Positions 24,512 through 32,380 of a stretch of 32,380 nt of DNA are shown in pieces. Made by a program: the position numbers and the translations under genes. This DNA comes from Plantactinospora alkalitolerans (GTDB lineage Bacteria; Actinomycetota; Actinomycetes; Mycobacteriales; Micromonosporaceae). How positions within the stretch are numbered: the first letter of the stretch is position 1; each line of letters starts with the position of its first letter. A model generated the notes under the pieces. The model had not been told where the DNA came from. It did not search any database and was given only the letters and a program-made list of their open reading frames with translations. Where the stretch lies: the NCBI RefSeq assembly GCF_015690345.1, contig NZ_JADPUN010000264.1, positions 1-32,380 of the forward strand. The letters run 5' to 3'.

Positions 24512-27500
24512 TCACAGCCGGGCGCACTGTCCCGTCGCCGGACCCCGTACCGTGTTGGCCCGGCCGTCGTTGCCCGGCCCGGGGTTGTTGCCCAGGCAGG
24601 AGAGCGGACCGCTGATCGTGTTCCCGGCCACCAGCACCGGCTGGCCGCCGGTGTTACCGACCAGGGACACCGGGCCGGCGACGGTGACGGTGTCCACCCG
24701 TACGCCGCCGGTGCTCAGCACGATCGAGACCGGGCCGCTCACCCTGCCCTTCTCGACGTGCACCTGACCGGTCCCGCCGACCACCGACACCGGGCCGGAG
24801 ACCGTGGTCCCGTCCAGGGTGAGCAGCACCGAACGGGTCGCGGTCAGCGGGCCGGCGATGCTGCCGCCGGTGGCCACCAGCGACGCGCCGGGCAGGACGG
24901 TCACCGGGCCGGAGATCGTCGCATTGTCCAGGCAGGTCAGCCCGGAGAAGACGGTCAGCGGCCGGTTGTGCCGCCCGGTGATCGTCGTGGTGCACTCCGG
25001 GCCGGGCCGCCCGATCGTCGACCGTGGCGCCGGATCGGCGGTCACCGGCGACTTGTCGGCGAGGTAGTCGGTCAGCATGGTCAGGTCGTTGTCCCCGGTG
25101 GTGACCCGGTCGGTGCCACCGGCCAGGGTGGCGAAGTTGTCCCCGCCGGACGCGAGGAACGAGTTGACCGTCAACCGGTAGCTGCCGGTCGGGCTGATCG
25201 GCGTGCCGTTCAGGGACATCGACGTGATCCGGGAGCCCTGTGCGGCCTCCGGGTCGTAGGTGTAGCTGAACCCCTTCGAGACACCCAGCCAGAGCACCGG
25301 CCGGGACGCGCCCGCCGGCTGCCACTGCTCCTCCAGTACCTGCTTGAGCTGGGCACCGGTGTAGCTCTTCGTCACCACGTCGTTGGCGAACGGCTGCACC
25401 GAGAACGCCTCCGAGTAGGTGATCACCCCGTCGGCGCCGTACAACAGGTCGGCCCGCAGGCCACCCGGGTTCATGAACGCGATCTGCGCCCCGCCCCGGC
25501 CGGCGGCGGAGGTTCCGGCGAGTTGCACGTCGGCGATGAAGTTGCCGAGCACCGACTCCTTGCCCCGGTCCTCGTTACCCGCCTCGTTGTACGCCCGCTT
25601 GATGTCCGCGGTGATCGACCCGAGTTCCCGCTGGCCCAACTCCTGGGCCCGTACCTTGGCCGCCACGACGATCGCGGCGACCGCCGGGTCCTGCGGTGCG
25701 CCGACCACGTCGACCAACGCGACGCCGGCCGAGGTCACCTCGCCGGATGCCGGGTCGACGGTCAGCTTGACCCGGCCCAGCCGCTTGCCGTAGTCCTCGG
25801 CCTGGACCACCGGGCGCAGCCTGTCGGTGCCGGGCACCGGCACCTCGAAGGCGTACGGCTGGTGGGTGTGCCCGCTGAAGATGGCGTCGATCGTCGCGTC
25901 GGCCCGGGTGAACTTTCCGAAGACCGGATCGTTCGCCAGTTCCTCGGCCGAGTCGATGTTCTCGGTCGCGGCCCCCTCGTGGGCGAGCAGCACGACCACG
26001 TCTGCCTCGCCGTTGGCCGGATCGCCGTCCTTGAGCGCCCCGGCGACCGCGTTGGCCTCGGCCACCGGGTCCCGGAAGGTGATCCCGGCGATGCCGTCCG
26101 GGCTGACCAGTGACCCGGTCTGCTCCGTCACCACGCCGACGAAGCCGACCCGGATCCCGCCGATGGTGCTGACCGAGTACGCCGGCAGTGCCCGCTCGTC
26201 GCCCCGGTACACGTTCGCGCCGAGCAGCGGGAAGTCGGCCCGGTCGGTCACCCGGCCGGTCAGGTCCGCGATGCCCTTGTCGAACTCGTGGTTGCCGACC
26301 GCCGACGCGGCCACCCCGATCTGGTTCAGCGCGTCGATCGTCGGGTTGTCGTCGTCGATCGCCGAGATGAACGTGGAGGCGCCGATGTTGTCGCCACCGG
26401 AGACGAAGGCCGTGTTCGGGTTCTCCGCCCGCAACTGGTTGACCAGGCCGGCGACCTGGGCAGCCCCGCCGATCGGCCGGCCGTCCGGCGCGTTGCCGGG
26501 CGATTCGATGCGGCCGTGGAAGTCGTTGACGCTGAGCAGTTGCAGCTCGACCGGGCCGGTCGGGGCGGTGTTCAACCCGACGACGATCGGGTTGTGGTCG
26601 CTGGCCCGGTACGGGTCGGCGGCGTAGAACTCCGGGTGCCCGTCGTACTGGAAGGCGTACGACTCGTGCGAGTTGATCTGCCAGACGTCGACGCCGGTGA
26701 CCCGGGCCGCCAGCGACGGCGAGGCGACCGCGTGGTCCAGCGACCCGGACTCGCCCCCGAAGACGTAGCTGTGCTTGCCGGTGTCGTTGAGGTCGACGTA
26801 CGCGGAGTCGTAGAGGACCCGCATCGGGTCCTCCTGGGTGTACGCGTTGAAGTCGCCGAGCAGTAGCACGTCGTCGCTGCCGCTGTCCGTCTTCAACTGC
26901 TCGACGAAGGTGACCAGCGAGCGTGCCTGGCGTACCCGGTCGCCGTTGAACGCGCCCTGTCCGTCACCGCTGTCGGCGTTGTCGCCGGTCGCGGCGTCGG
27001 AGGTGCTCTTCGACTTGAGATGGTTGGCCACCACGGTGAAGGTGACCGGGCCGGCGGTGAAGCTCTGCGCGATCGGCTCCCGGGCGTTGGACCACACCGT
27101 CTCGTCGTTGATCGTCCGGGACGGGCCCTTCGGCTGCACCCTGGCCGGCTTGAAGATGATCGCCGTGGTGATGAAGTCCTGCTGCGTCGCGGCCGGCAGG
27201 TCGGCCGGGGTGCGGACGTAGTCCCAGGTGCCCGCGCCGTCGGCCGTGTTCAGCGCGGCGACGAGTCGCTGAAGCGCCTGCTGCGGATCGGCGGCGTTGA
27301 ACCGGACCGAATTCTCGATCTCCTCCAGGGCGACCACGTCGGCGTCGAGCGCGCTGATCGCCGAAACGATCTTCGCCTCCTGCTTGGCGAGCCCGGCCTC
27401 GTCCGGCGCGCCCCGGGCGTCGCCGCCGAAGTGGACAAAGTAGTTCAGCACGTTGAAGCTGGCCAGCCGCAGGTCGCCACCGACGTTCTCCGGAGCGGCC

Positions 27501-28891
27501 GTACGCGGGTTGGTCACCTTGAACGTGGTCCGACCGGCCGGCGGGGTGTCCGCGCTGACCGGGGTGGTCGGCTGGAGCCGCCACTCGTTGAAGCCGTACG
27601 ACAGCACGGTCGGGCCGAACGCCTCGACGCTGTCGCCGACCCGGAGCGGGTTCGTCTTCGACAGGTACGGCGGCAGCAGCCCGGCGTCCGCCAGGTTGGT
27701 GGTCCGGCCGTCGTCGATCAGGAGCCGGCCCAGTTTGTTGCCGGCCGCTGCCTGGCGGGCGGCGTCGGAGCCGGGCCGGGCGATGTCGGTCGGGATGACC
27801 GCGGCGCGGTCTCCGGCGGCGAGCACCACCTCGCCGTACCGGTTGGTGTTGTACACCTCGGAGACGGTGTACTGGCCGACCGGTGCGACCAGCATCGACT
27901 CGACCGATTCCCGGGCGGCCGGGTCCAGCGGCAGGCCGAGCGCGACCGGTGCCGGCAGCGCGACCCCCTCCGCGCAGACCTGTACGTCGGTCCGGGTGCC
28001 GATGCTGACCTGGGTCAGTCCGTTGAACTCGCTCGCGGTGCCGCTGACCCGGATCCGGTCGCCGACGGCGACACCCGGGTGGTTGGCGGTGTTGGTGGTC
28101 AGGTAGACGAAGACGCCGTCCGAGGCGGTGCCGGCGACCGGCGACCGCCCGCCGCTGCCGGCGGTCTGCAGGTAGATGCCGTTGTACCCGCCGGTCCGGT
28201 GGTCCGCGGTGACGACGCCCTCGATCGTGACCCGGGTGCCGGCCAGCGGGGTCGCGTCGCCGGTCCCCTGGACCTGGGCGATGGTGTGGCTGACCGGGGT
28301 GTCGCAGCCGACCGGTTCCGGGTCGGGGTCCGGGTCTCCGCCGGTGTTACGGGTGCCGAAGCTGTGTGCTGCCGGTGCCCGCCAGTCACCGTCGACGCGC
28401 TGGAGCGACTGTCCTACCGGGGTACTGCTGCCTTCCGCGACCGCGATGTCGGTGGCGGCCAGTCCGCCCGCCGGTCCGCCGGCCCCGGTCATGCCGCCCT
28501 CGTAGCTGAGGAACTCGGCGACGGCGCCGTCGGGGGCGACGAGCGCGACCGCGTCGGGCGAGCCGTTCTGGATGCCGTCCGTCGGATACGTCGCGACGAC
28601 CACACCTGCCGCCGGCACGGCACCGGTCAGCGTCCTCGTGCCGTACGCCGCACCGTTGTTTCCGTTGTAGAGGACGAGCTGCCACCCGGAGAGGTCGGTT
28701 CCGGCCGGAGCCTCGACCTCGATGGCCTCGCCGGTGTCGGTGCCGACGTTGTCGTAGTGAATTTCGCTGATGAAGCGCGTCGCCGCGGGTTCTGCGGCGA
28801 ACGCCGCGACCCCACTGGTCACACCGAGCGCACCACTGGTGAGAAGTACGCCCAGCGCCTTGAGCGAGCGTCCGTGTCTGTTCCGGCGCAT
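24512..28891 (-). CDS. Secreted ExeM/NucH-like endonuclease fused to 5'-nucleotidase
   Basis: This 1459-residue exported enzyme has five parts. A signal peptide (1-32, cut near AFA) precedes a lamin-tail-like domain (36-150). An OB-fold-like region (195-310) comes next. The endonuclease/exonuclease/phosphatase domain (475-775) has ASFNVLNYF, ALEEIEN, GDFNAY and SDHNP. The 5'-nucleotidase part has NDFHG (789-793), GGDN, GNHEFD, GHTH (1007-1010), then its C-terminal domain with NPGGLRADL and ASGGDNF. Residues 1320-1455 hold (S/A)GP repeats. It should degrade extracellular DNA and release phosphate from the nucleotides. ATG 28891 has GGAGG seven bases upstream; the frame is open to 29476 but that part is not protein-like. 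Fusions of these two enzymes are known in actinobacteria. Confidence 0.93.
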   Translation of the reverse strand: MRRNRHGRSLKALGVLLTSGALGVTSGVAAFAAEPAATRFISEIHYDNVGTDTGEAIEVEAPAGTDLSGWQLVLYNGNNGAAYGTRTLTGAVPAAGVVVATYPTDGIQNGSPDAVALVAPDGAVAEFLSYEGGMTGAGGPAGGLAATDIAVAEGSSTPVGQSLQRVDGDWRAPAAHSFGTRNTGGDPDPDPEPVGCDTPVSHTIAQVQGTGDATPLAGTRVTIEGVVTADHRTGGYNGIYLQTAGSGGRSPVAGTASDGVFVYLTTNTANHPGVAVGDRIRVSGTASEFNGLTQVSIGTRTDVQVCAEGVALPAPVALGLPLDPAARESVESMLVAPVGQYTVSEVYNTNRYGEVVLAAGDRAAVIPTDIARPGSDAARQAAAGNKLGRLLIDDGRTTNLADAGLLPPYLSKTNPLRVGDSVEAFGPTVLSYGFNEWRLQPTTPVSADTPPAGRTTFKVTNPRTAAPENVGGDLRLASFNVLNYFVHFGGDARGAPDEAGLAKQEAKIVSAISALDADVVALEEIENSVRFNAADPQQALQRLVAALNTADGAGTWDYVRTPADLPAATQQDFITTAIIFKPARVQPKGPSRTINDETVWSNAREPIAQSFTAGPVTFTVVANHLKSKSTSDAATGDNADSGDGQGAFNGDRVRQARSLVTFVEQLKTDSGSDDVLLLGDFNAYTQEDPMRVLYDSAYVDLNDTGKHSYVFGGESGSLDHAVASPSLAARVTGVDVWQINSHESYAFQYDGHPEFYAADPYRASDHNPIVVGLNTAPTGPVELQLLSVNDFHGRIESPGNAPDGRPIGGAAQVAGLVNQLRAENPNTAFVSGGDNIGASTFISAIDDDNPTIDALNQIGVAASAVGNHEFDKGIADLTGRVTDRADFPLLGANVYRGDERALPAYSVSTIGGIRVGFVGVVTEQTGSLVSPDGIAGITFRDPVAEANAVAGALKDGDPANGEADVVVLLAHEGAATENIDSAEELANDPVFGKFTRADATIDAIFSGHTHQPYAFEVPVPGTDRLRPVVQAEDYGKRLGRVKLTVDPASGEVTSAGVALVDVVGAPQDPAVAAIVVAAKVRAQELGQRELGSITADIKRAYNEAGNEDRGKESVLGNFIADVQLAGTSAAGRGGAQIAFMNPGGLRADLLYGADGVITYSEAFSVQPFANDVVTKSYTGAQLKQVLEEQWQPAGASRPVLWLGVSKGFSYTYDPEAAQGSRITSMSLNGTPISPTGSYRLTVNSFLASGGDNFATLAGGTDRVTTGDNDLTMLTDYLADKSPVTADPAPRSTIGRPGPECTTTITGRHNRPLTVFSGLTCLDNATISGPVTVLPGASLVATGGSIAGPLTATRSVLLTLDGTTVSGPVSVVGGTGQVHVEKGRVSGPVSIVLSTGGVRVDTVTVAGPVSLVGNTGGQPVLVAGNTISGPLSCLGNNPGPGNDGRANTVRGPATGQCARL
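24536..24916 (-). repeat. C-terminal (S/A)GP repeat region of the nuclease/nucleotidase
   Basis: Seven units occur about every 18-22 residues: ISGPVTV, IAGPLTA, VSGPVSV, VSGPVSI, VAGPVSL, ISGPLSC and VRGPATG (residues 1326-1452). The intervening sequence is hydrophobic/polar alternating, which suggests a small beta-solenoid. Confidence 0.75.
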
Positions 28892-29229
28892 CAAGTTGCC
28901 TCCGATAGGGGGTAGACGCTCGGAGCATATGCGGGGGCAGTGGCCAATCGAGAGCTGCCAGGTGTACGGAACACCATGGATGTTCGGCTGTAACACGCCG
29001 AAGTTCGGACTATTCGGTGTTATCGACCGGTTGCCGGCGCGTGGTCGGCGGCACCGTACCGAGCTGTCGCCAGGTGACCAGGTCGGACCTGAGGCGAGGA
29101 TGATTCGGCAACCGGCCATTTCCGGGAGGGCCGCGGCCCGTTCGGGCCGAGTTTTGGCTACCGTAGTCGTCCAGGTCTTGCCGGGCGGGCCACATCCACG
29201 CCCGCCGTATCGCCCTGATCGAGGTGTCC
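28892..29229. other. Divergent intergenic region between nuclease and VanW genes
   Basis: No gene is supported in these 338 bp. It must carry both promoters; TATGCT on the minus strand near 28928 is a possible -10 box for the nuclease. An imperfect inverted repeat, TAACACGCCGAA (28991-29002) with TTCGGTGTTA (29013-29022), is the main structured element and may be an operator. I found no clear PHO box. Confidence 0.4.
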
Positions 29230-31131
29230 GTGAGTCAGTACGGCGAGAACAGATTGCCCGCCGACGAGCAGCCGACGGTCCAGATGGCCGCCGTCTCGGT
29301 ATCCGCCGAGGAACGGCCGACCATCCAGATCGCCGCCGTGACCCTGCCGGCCGAGCAGCGGTCCGGCCACACCCGGCCTGGTCCGCCGGCTGCCGGCGGG
29401 TGGGGAAACCCGGGCACCGACGCGGGAGAGTCCAGCGCACCGCCGCCAGCGGCGCGTCGAGGGCTGCGCCGGACACTGCTCGCGGTCGGCACCGCCGCCG
29501 CCGTACTCGTCGTCGGAGGCACCGCGGCCGGTGGCTACGCGTACGCCGGCGAGGTGCCCCGGGGCACCAGCGTGCTCGGCGTCGACCTGGGCGGCAAGAG
29601 TCGGTCCGAGGCCGTTTCGACCCTCCGTGCCGACCTGGACCGCCGGGCGAGCACGTTCACCACACCGGTGCCGGTACGGATCGGTGACCGGACCGGTGAG
29701 ATCTCCCCTGCCGCCGTCGGGCTGGCGGTCGACGTGGAGGCGACCGTGGAGGCGGCCGCCGCGCACCGACCCGGGCCGGTGAGCCTGCTGTTCGGCTCCC
29801 GGGCCGCCACCCCGGTCGTCGCCGTCGACGTCGAGAAACTCGACACCGAACTACGCAGGATCATCGGCAGGACCGGTCCGCAGATGACGCTGCCGGCGAT
29901 CACCTTCACCGGCACCACCCCGAAGCCGGTGTACCCGAAGCCGAGCAAGGGCATCCGGCCCGACGATTCGGCCAAGGCGGTCCGGGACGGCTGGCTGCGG
30001 GGGCAGCCGGTGGTGGTGCCACTGGTCGAGACCCATCCGGTGACCACCACCGAGGAGGTCGATCGGCTGATCACCGAGCTGGCCAGGCCTGCGGTCGCCA
30101 CCCCGGTGTCGGTGAACACCGACCGGGGCGCCTTCACGATTCCGCCGGCCGCGATCGCGAAGAGTCTCGTCCTCAGCGCCGACAAGACCGGCAAGATCGA
30201 GCCCCGGGTGGACGAGAAGAAGCTGCGCGCCGCGTTGACCAGCCAGCTCGGCAAGGTCGAGGTGAAGGCGAAGGACGCCAGCATGTCGATCCAGGGCAAC
30301 AAGCCCAAGATGGTCGCCGGCGCCGGTGGGCAGCAGGTGGACGTCGCCACGCTGGCCCGCGACCTGCTGCCGGTGCTGTCGAAGACCGACGGCCGCCAGG
30401 TCACGGCGAAGCTCAAGGCGGTGCAGCCGAAGGTCAGCACCGAGGACCTGACCAAGATGGGCATCAAGGAGCGGGTCTCCACCTTCACCACCAACTTCAC
30501 CGGCGGACTCAGCTCCTCCCGCAGCCAGAACATCGTGACGATCGCGAGGGACGTGGACGGCACGCTGGTGAAGCCGGGCGAGACCTTCTCGCTCAACGGC
30601 CACACCGGCGAGCGCGGCTACGCTCAGGGCTACCGCGACGCACCGGTCATCCTGGACGGCAAGCTCGTGCCGGGAGTCGGTGGCGGGACGTCGCAGTTCA
30701 CCACGACGCTGTTCAACGCGACGTACTACGCCGGGCTGGAGGACGTGGAGCACAAGCCGCACTCCTACTGGTTCAGCCGCTACCCGGCGGTGATCGAGTC
30801 GACCATCTTCTGGCCGAGCCTGGACTTCAAGTTCCGCAACGACACCCCGCACGGCGTACTGATCGACACCTCGCACACGTCGAGTTCGATCACCGTGTCG
30901 ATCTGGAGCACGAAGGTGTACGACAAGGTGAGCACCGAGTACAGCCCCCGGCGGAACATCACCAAACCGAAGGTGATCAAGCTCGCGCCCGGGCCGTCCT
31001 GCATCCCCACCAACGGGATCGACGGTTTCACCCAGGACGCGTTCCGGGTGTTCCGCAAGGACGGCAAGGTGCTCAAGCGGGAGAAGTTCACCTGGAAGTA
31101 CCTCGCCGAACCCCGCTACAGCTGCGGCTGA
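29230..31131 (+). CDS. Membrane-anchored VanW family protein with PG-binding-4-like domains
   Basis: This 633-residue protein has a cytoplasmic, Pro/Gly-rich N-terminus, one membrane helix (about 82-106, LLAVGTAAAVLVVGGTAAGG) and an extracellular part. The latter has repeated peptidoglycan-binding-4-like segments (about 110-400) and a VanW domain (about 415-545), with VKPGETFSLNGHTGERGY and GVGGGTSQFTTTLFNATYYA. VanW proteins occur near glycopeptide-resistance genes and in the envelope of many Gram-positives; their biochemical role is unsettled. GTG 29230 has GAGG five bases upstream; GTG 29224 would add two residues. The N-terminus repeats a short motif (QPTVQMAAV and RPTIQIAAV). It is divergent from the nuclease gene. 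Confidence 0.88.
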   Translation: MSQYGENRLPADEQPTVQMAAVSVSAEERPTIQIAAVTLPAEQRSGHTRPGPPAAGGWGNPGTDAGESSAPPPAARRGLRRTLLAVGTAAAVLVVGGTAAGGYAYAGEVPRGTSVLGVDLGGKSRSEAVSTLRADLDRRASTFTTPVPVRIGDRTGEISPAAVGLAVDVEATVEAAAAHRPGPVSLLFGSRAATPVVAVDVEKLDTELRRIIGRTGPQMTLPAITFTGTTPKPVYPKPSKGIRPDDSAKAVRDGWLRGQPVVVPLVETHPVTTTEEVDRLITELARPAVATPVSVNTDRGAFTIPPAAIAKSLVLSADKTGKIEPRVDEKKLRAALTSQLGKVEVKAKDASMSIQGNKPKMVAGAGGQQVDVATLARDLLPVLSKTDGRQVTAKLKAVQPKVSTEDLTKMGIKERVSTFTTNFTGGLSSSRSQNIVTIARDVDGTLVKPGETFSLNGHTGERGYAQGYRDAPVILDGKLVPGVGGGTSQFTTTLFNATYYAGLEDVEHKPHSYWFSRYPAVIESTIFWPSLDFKFRNDTPHGVLIDTSHTSSSITVSIWSTKVYDKVSTEYSPRRNITKPKVIKLAPGPSCIPTNGIDGFTQDAFRVFRKDGKVLKREKFTWKYLAEPRYSCG

Positions 31132-31178
31132 CCGGCGCACCTTCCGTGGTATGACACATCCGGGATGCCATCGACACA

Positions 31179-31208
31179 TTGCGATATGGCGATCCGGGTC
31201 TCTACGCT
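31179..31208 (+). promoter_or_regulatory. Predicted promoter of the trypsin-like protease gene
   Basis: TTGCGA (31179-31184), an 18-bp spacer and TACGCT (31203-31208) fit a housekeeping sigma promoter, giving a 5' UTR of about 55 nt. Confidence 0.5.
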
Positions 31209-31221
31209 GCCGACATCGTGA

Positions 31222-32073
<852 letters not shown>

Positions 32074-32141
32074 ACCCGACCGGGTCGTGGTCGGGGCCGT
32101 GGGAACCGACCATCCATCCGGAAGGACACGGGTTGAGCCAC

Positions 32142-32217
32142 GATCGGTAGTAGAAACAGCGACCGTAGGCAGTAAGAGTTTTCGTAGGGCAGTGGGAGTT
32201 TGCAGGGCGGTATAAAC
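32142..32217. repeat. Four imperfect short tandem repeats downstream of the rRNA terminator
   Basis: Related units of about 18-22 bp follow one another: GATCGGTAGTAGAAAC, GTAGGCAGTAAGAGTTT, GTAGGGCAGTGGGAGTTT and GCAGGGCGGTATAAAC. They share a (G)GCAGTAnnAgttt core and lie between the protease stop and the rRNA-operon terminator. Function unknown. Confidence 0.5.
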
Positions 32218-32251
32218 AATGTGGGGCCACCCCGAAGGGTGGCCCCACATT
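32218..32251 (-). terminator. Terminator of the rRNA operon
   Basis: Reading leftward after the 5S gene, a perfect 15-bp stem (AATGTGGGGCCACCC with its complement) closes a 4-base loop. It is followed on the minus strand by a T-rich run (TGTTTATA). This is the strongest intrinsic terminator in the window and may also insulate the protease gene. Confidence 0.88.
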
Positions 32252-32259
32252 ATGAAGAT

Positions 32260-32378
32260 GTCCGGCGGCGTCTTACTCTCCCACACCCTCCCGAGTGCAG
32301 TACCATCAGCGCTGGAGGGCTTAGCTTCCGGGTTCGGAATGTTACCGGGCGTTTCCCCTCCGCCATAACCGCCGTAAC
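32260..32378 (-). rRNA. rrf: 5S ribosomal RNA
   Basis: The minus strand reads GTTACGGCGGTTATGGCGGA at the 5' end (32378). It contains the conserved segments CCCGGTAACATTCCGAACCC and GGAAGCTAAGCC, then TGATGGTACTGC, and ends CGCCGCCGGACA, which pairs with the 5' end. Length is about 119 nt, typical of actinobacterial 5S. The 23S and 16S genes should lie to the right, outside the window. Exact ends may be off by one or two bases. Confidence 0.95.
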
Positions 32379-32380
32379 TC

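Noticed and set aside
24443-28915. Long plus-strand open frames opposite the nuclease/nucleotidase gene
   Set aside because: They mirror a clearly coding minus strand and show no motifs, signal peptide or ribosome sites.
28941-29000. PHO box upstream of the nuclease/nucleotidase gene
   Set aside because: One GTACACCTGGC unit on the minus strand resembles half a box, but no second direct repeat follows at the right spacing.
28892-29476. N-terminal extension of the nuclease gene to 29476
   Set aside because: The added sequence overlaps the VanW gene, and a perfect ribosome site precedes ATG 28891 with its signal peptide.

Overview
This is a window of high-GC actinobacterial chromosome. GTG starts and promoters of the form TANNNT followed 6-8 nt later by the start codon are frequent. 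The gene families present (cell-wall-binding repeat proteins, VanW, a Streptomyces griseus trypsin-like protease, many TetR regulators) and the 5S rRNA fit a filamentous actinomycete. Micromonosporaceae is my best guess, by inference only. I see no integrase, transposase, tRNA or CRISPR array.

Layout, left to right. (1) 1-10.5 kb is a housekeeping/accessory mix: the N-terminal part of mtnA, an M48 membrane metallopeptidase, a PolX-like HhH-PHP protein without a polymerase domain, an EamA-type exporter, a Uma2-family gene broken by one in-frame amber codon, a DUF885 protein, two TetR modules (one beside a RibD/DHFR-like reductase with two 22-bp operator-like palindromes, one beside an alpha/beta hydrolase), and a truncated second Uma2 gene. 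(2) 10.5-15.2 kb is a drug-efflux type operon on the minus strand: a TetR repressor with a clear operator, then two coupled half-transporter genes whose motifs predict a heterodimer with one degenerate ATP site. (3) 15.4-16.8 kb is a stand-alone MurD-family ligase whose sequence departs from ordinary MurD at the glutamate-binding motif. (4) 16.9-24.2 kb holds two paralogous secreted beta-propeller/CWB2 proteins on the minus strand. They flank a plus-strand cassette: a LuxR-type regulator, a small exported protein, a 90-residue protein and a GT-A-like glycosyltransferase. (5) 24.5-32.1 kb encodes exported or envelope proteins: a 1459-residue nuclease/5'-nucleotidase fusion, a membrane-anchored VanW protein and a secreted trypsin. 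(6) The right edge carries a 5S rRNA gene and the terminator of an rRNA operon read leftward.

The best candidates for undescribed biology are in region 4. The cassette has two related LuxR-box-like sites between the regulator and the small exported protein. It sits between two CWB2 genes that share a TTG start and a foldable leader of about 70 nt, which probably begins at the transcription start. Other points to check are the MurD variant, the nuclease fusion with a C-terminal run of (S/A)GP repeats, and the paired TetR operators.
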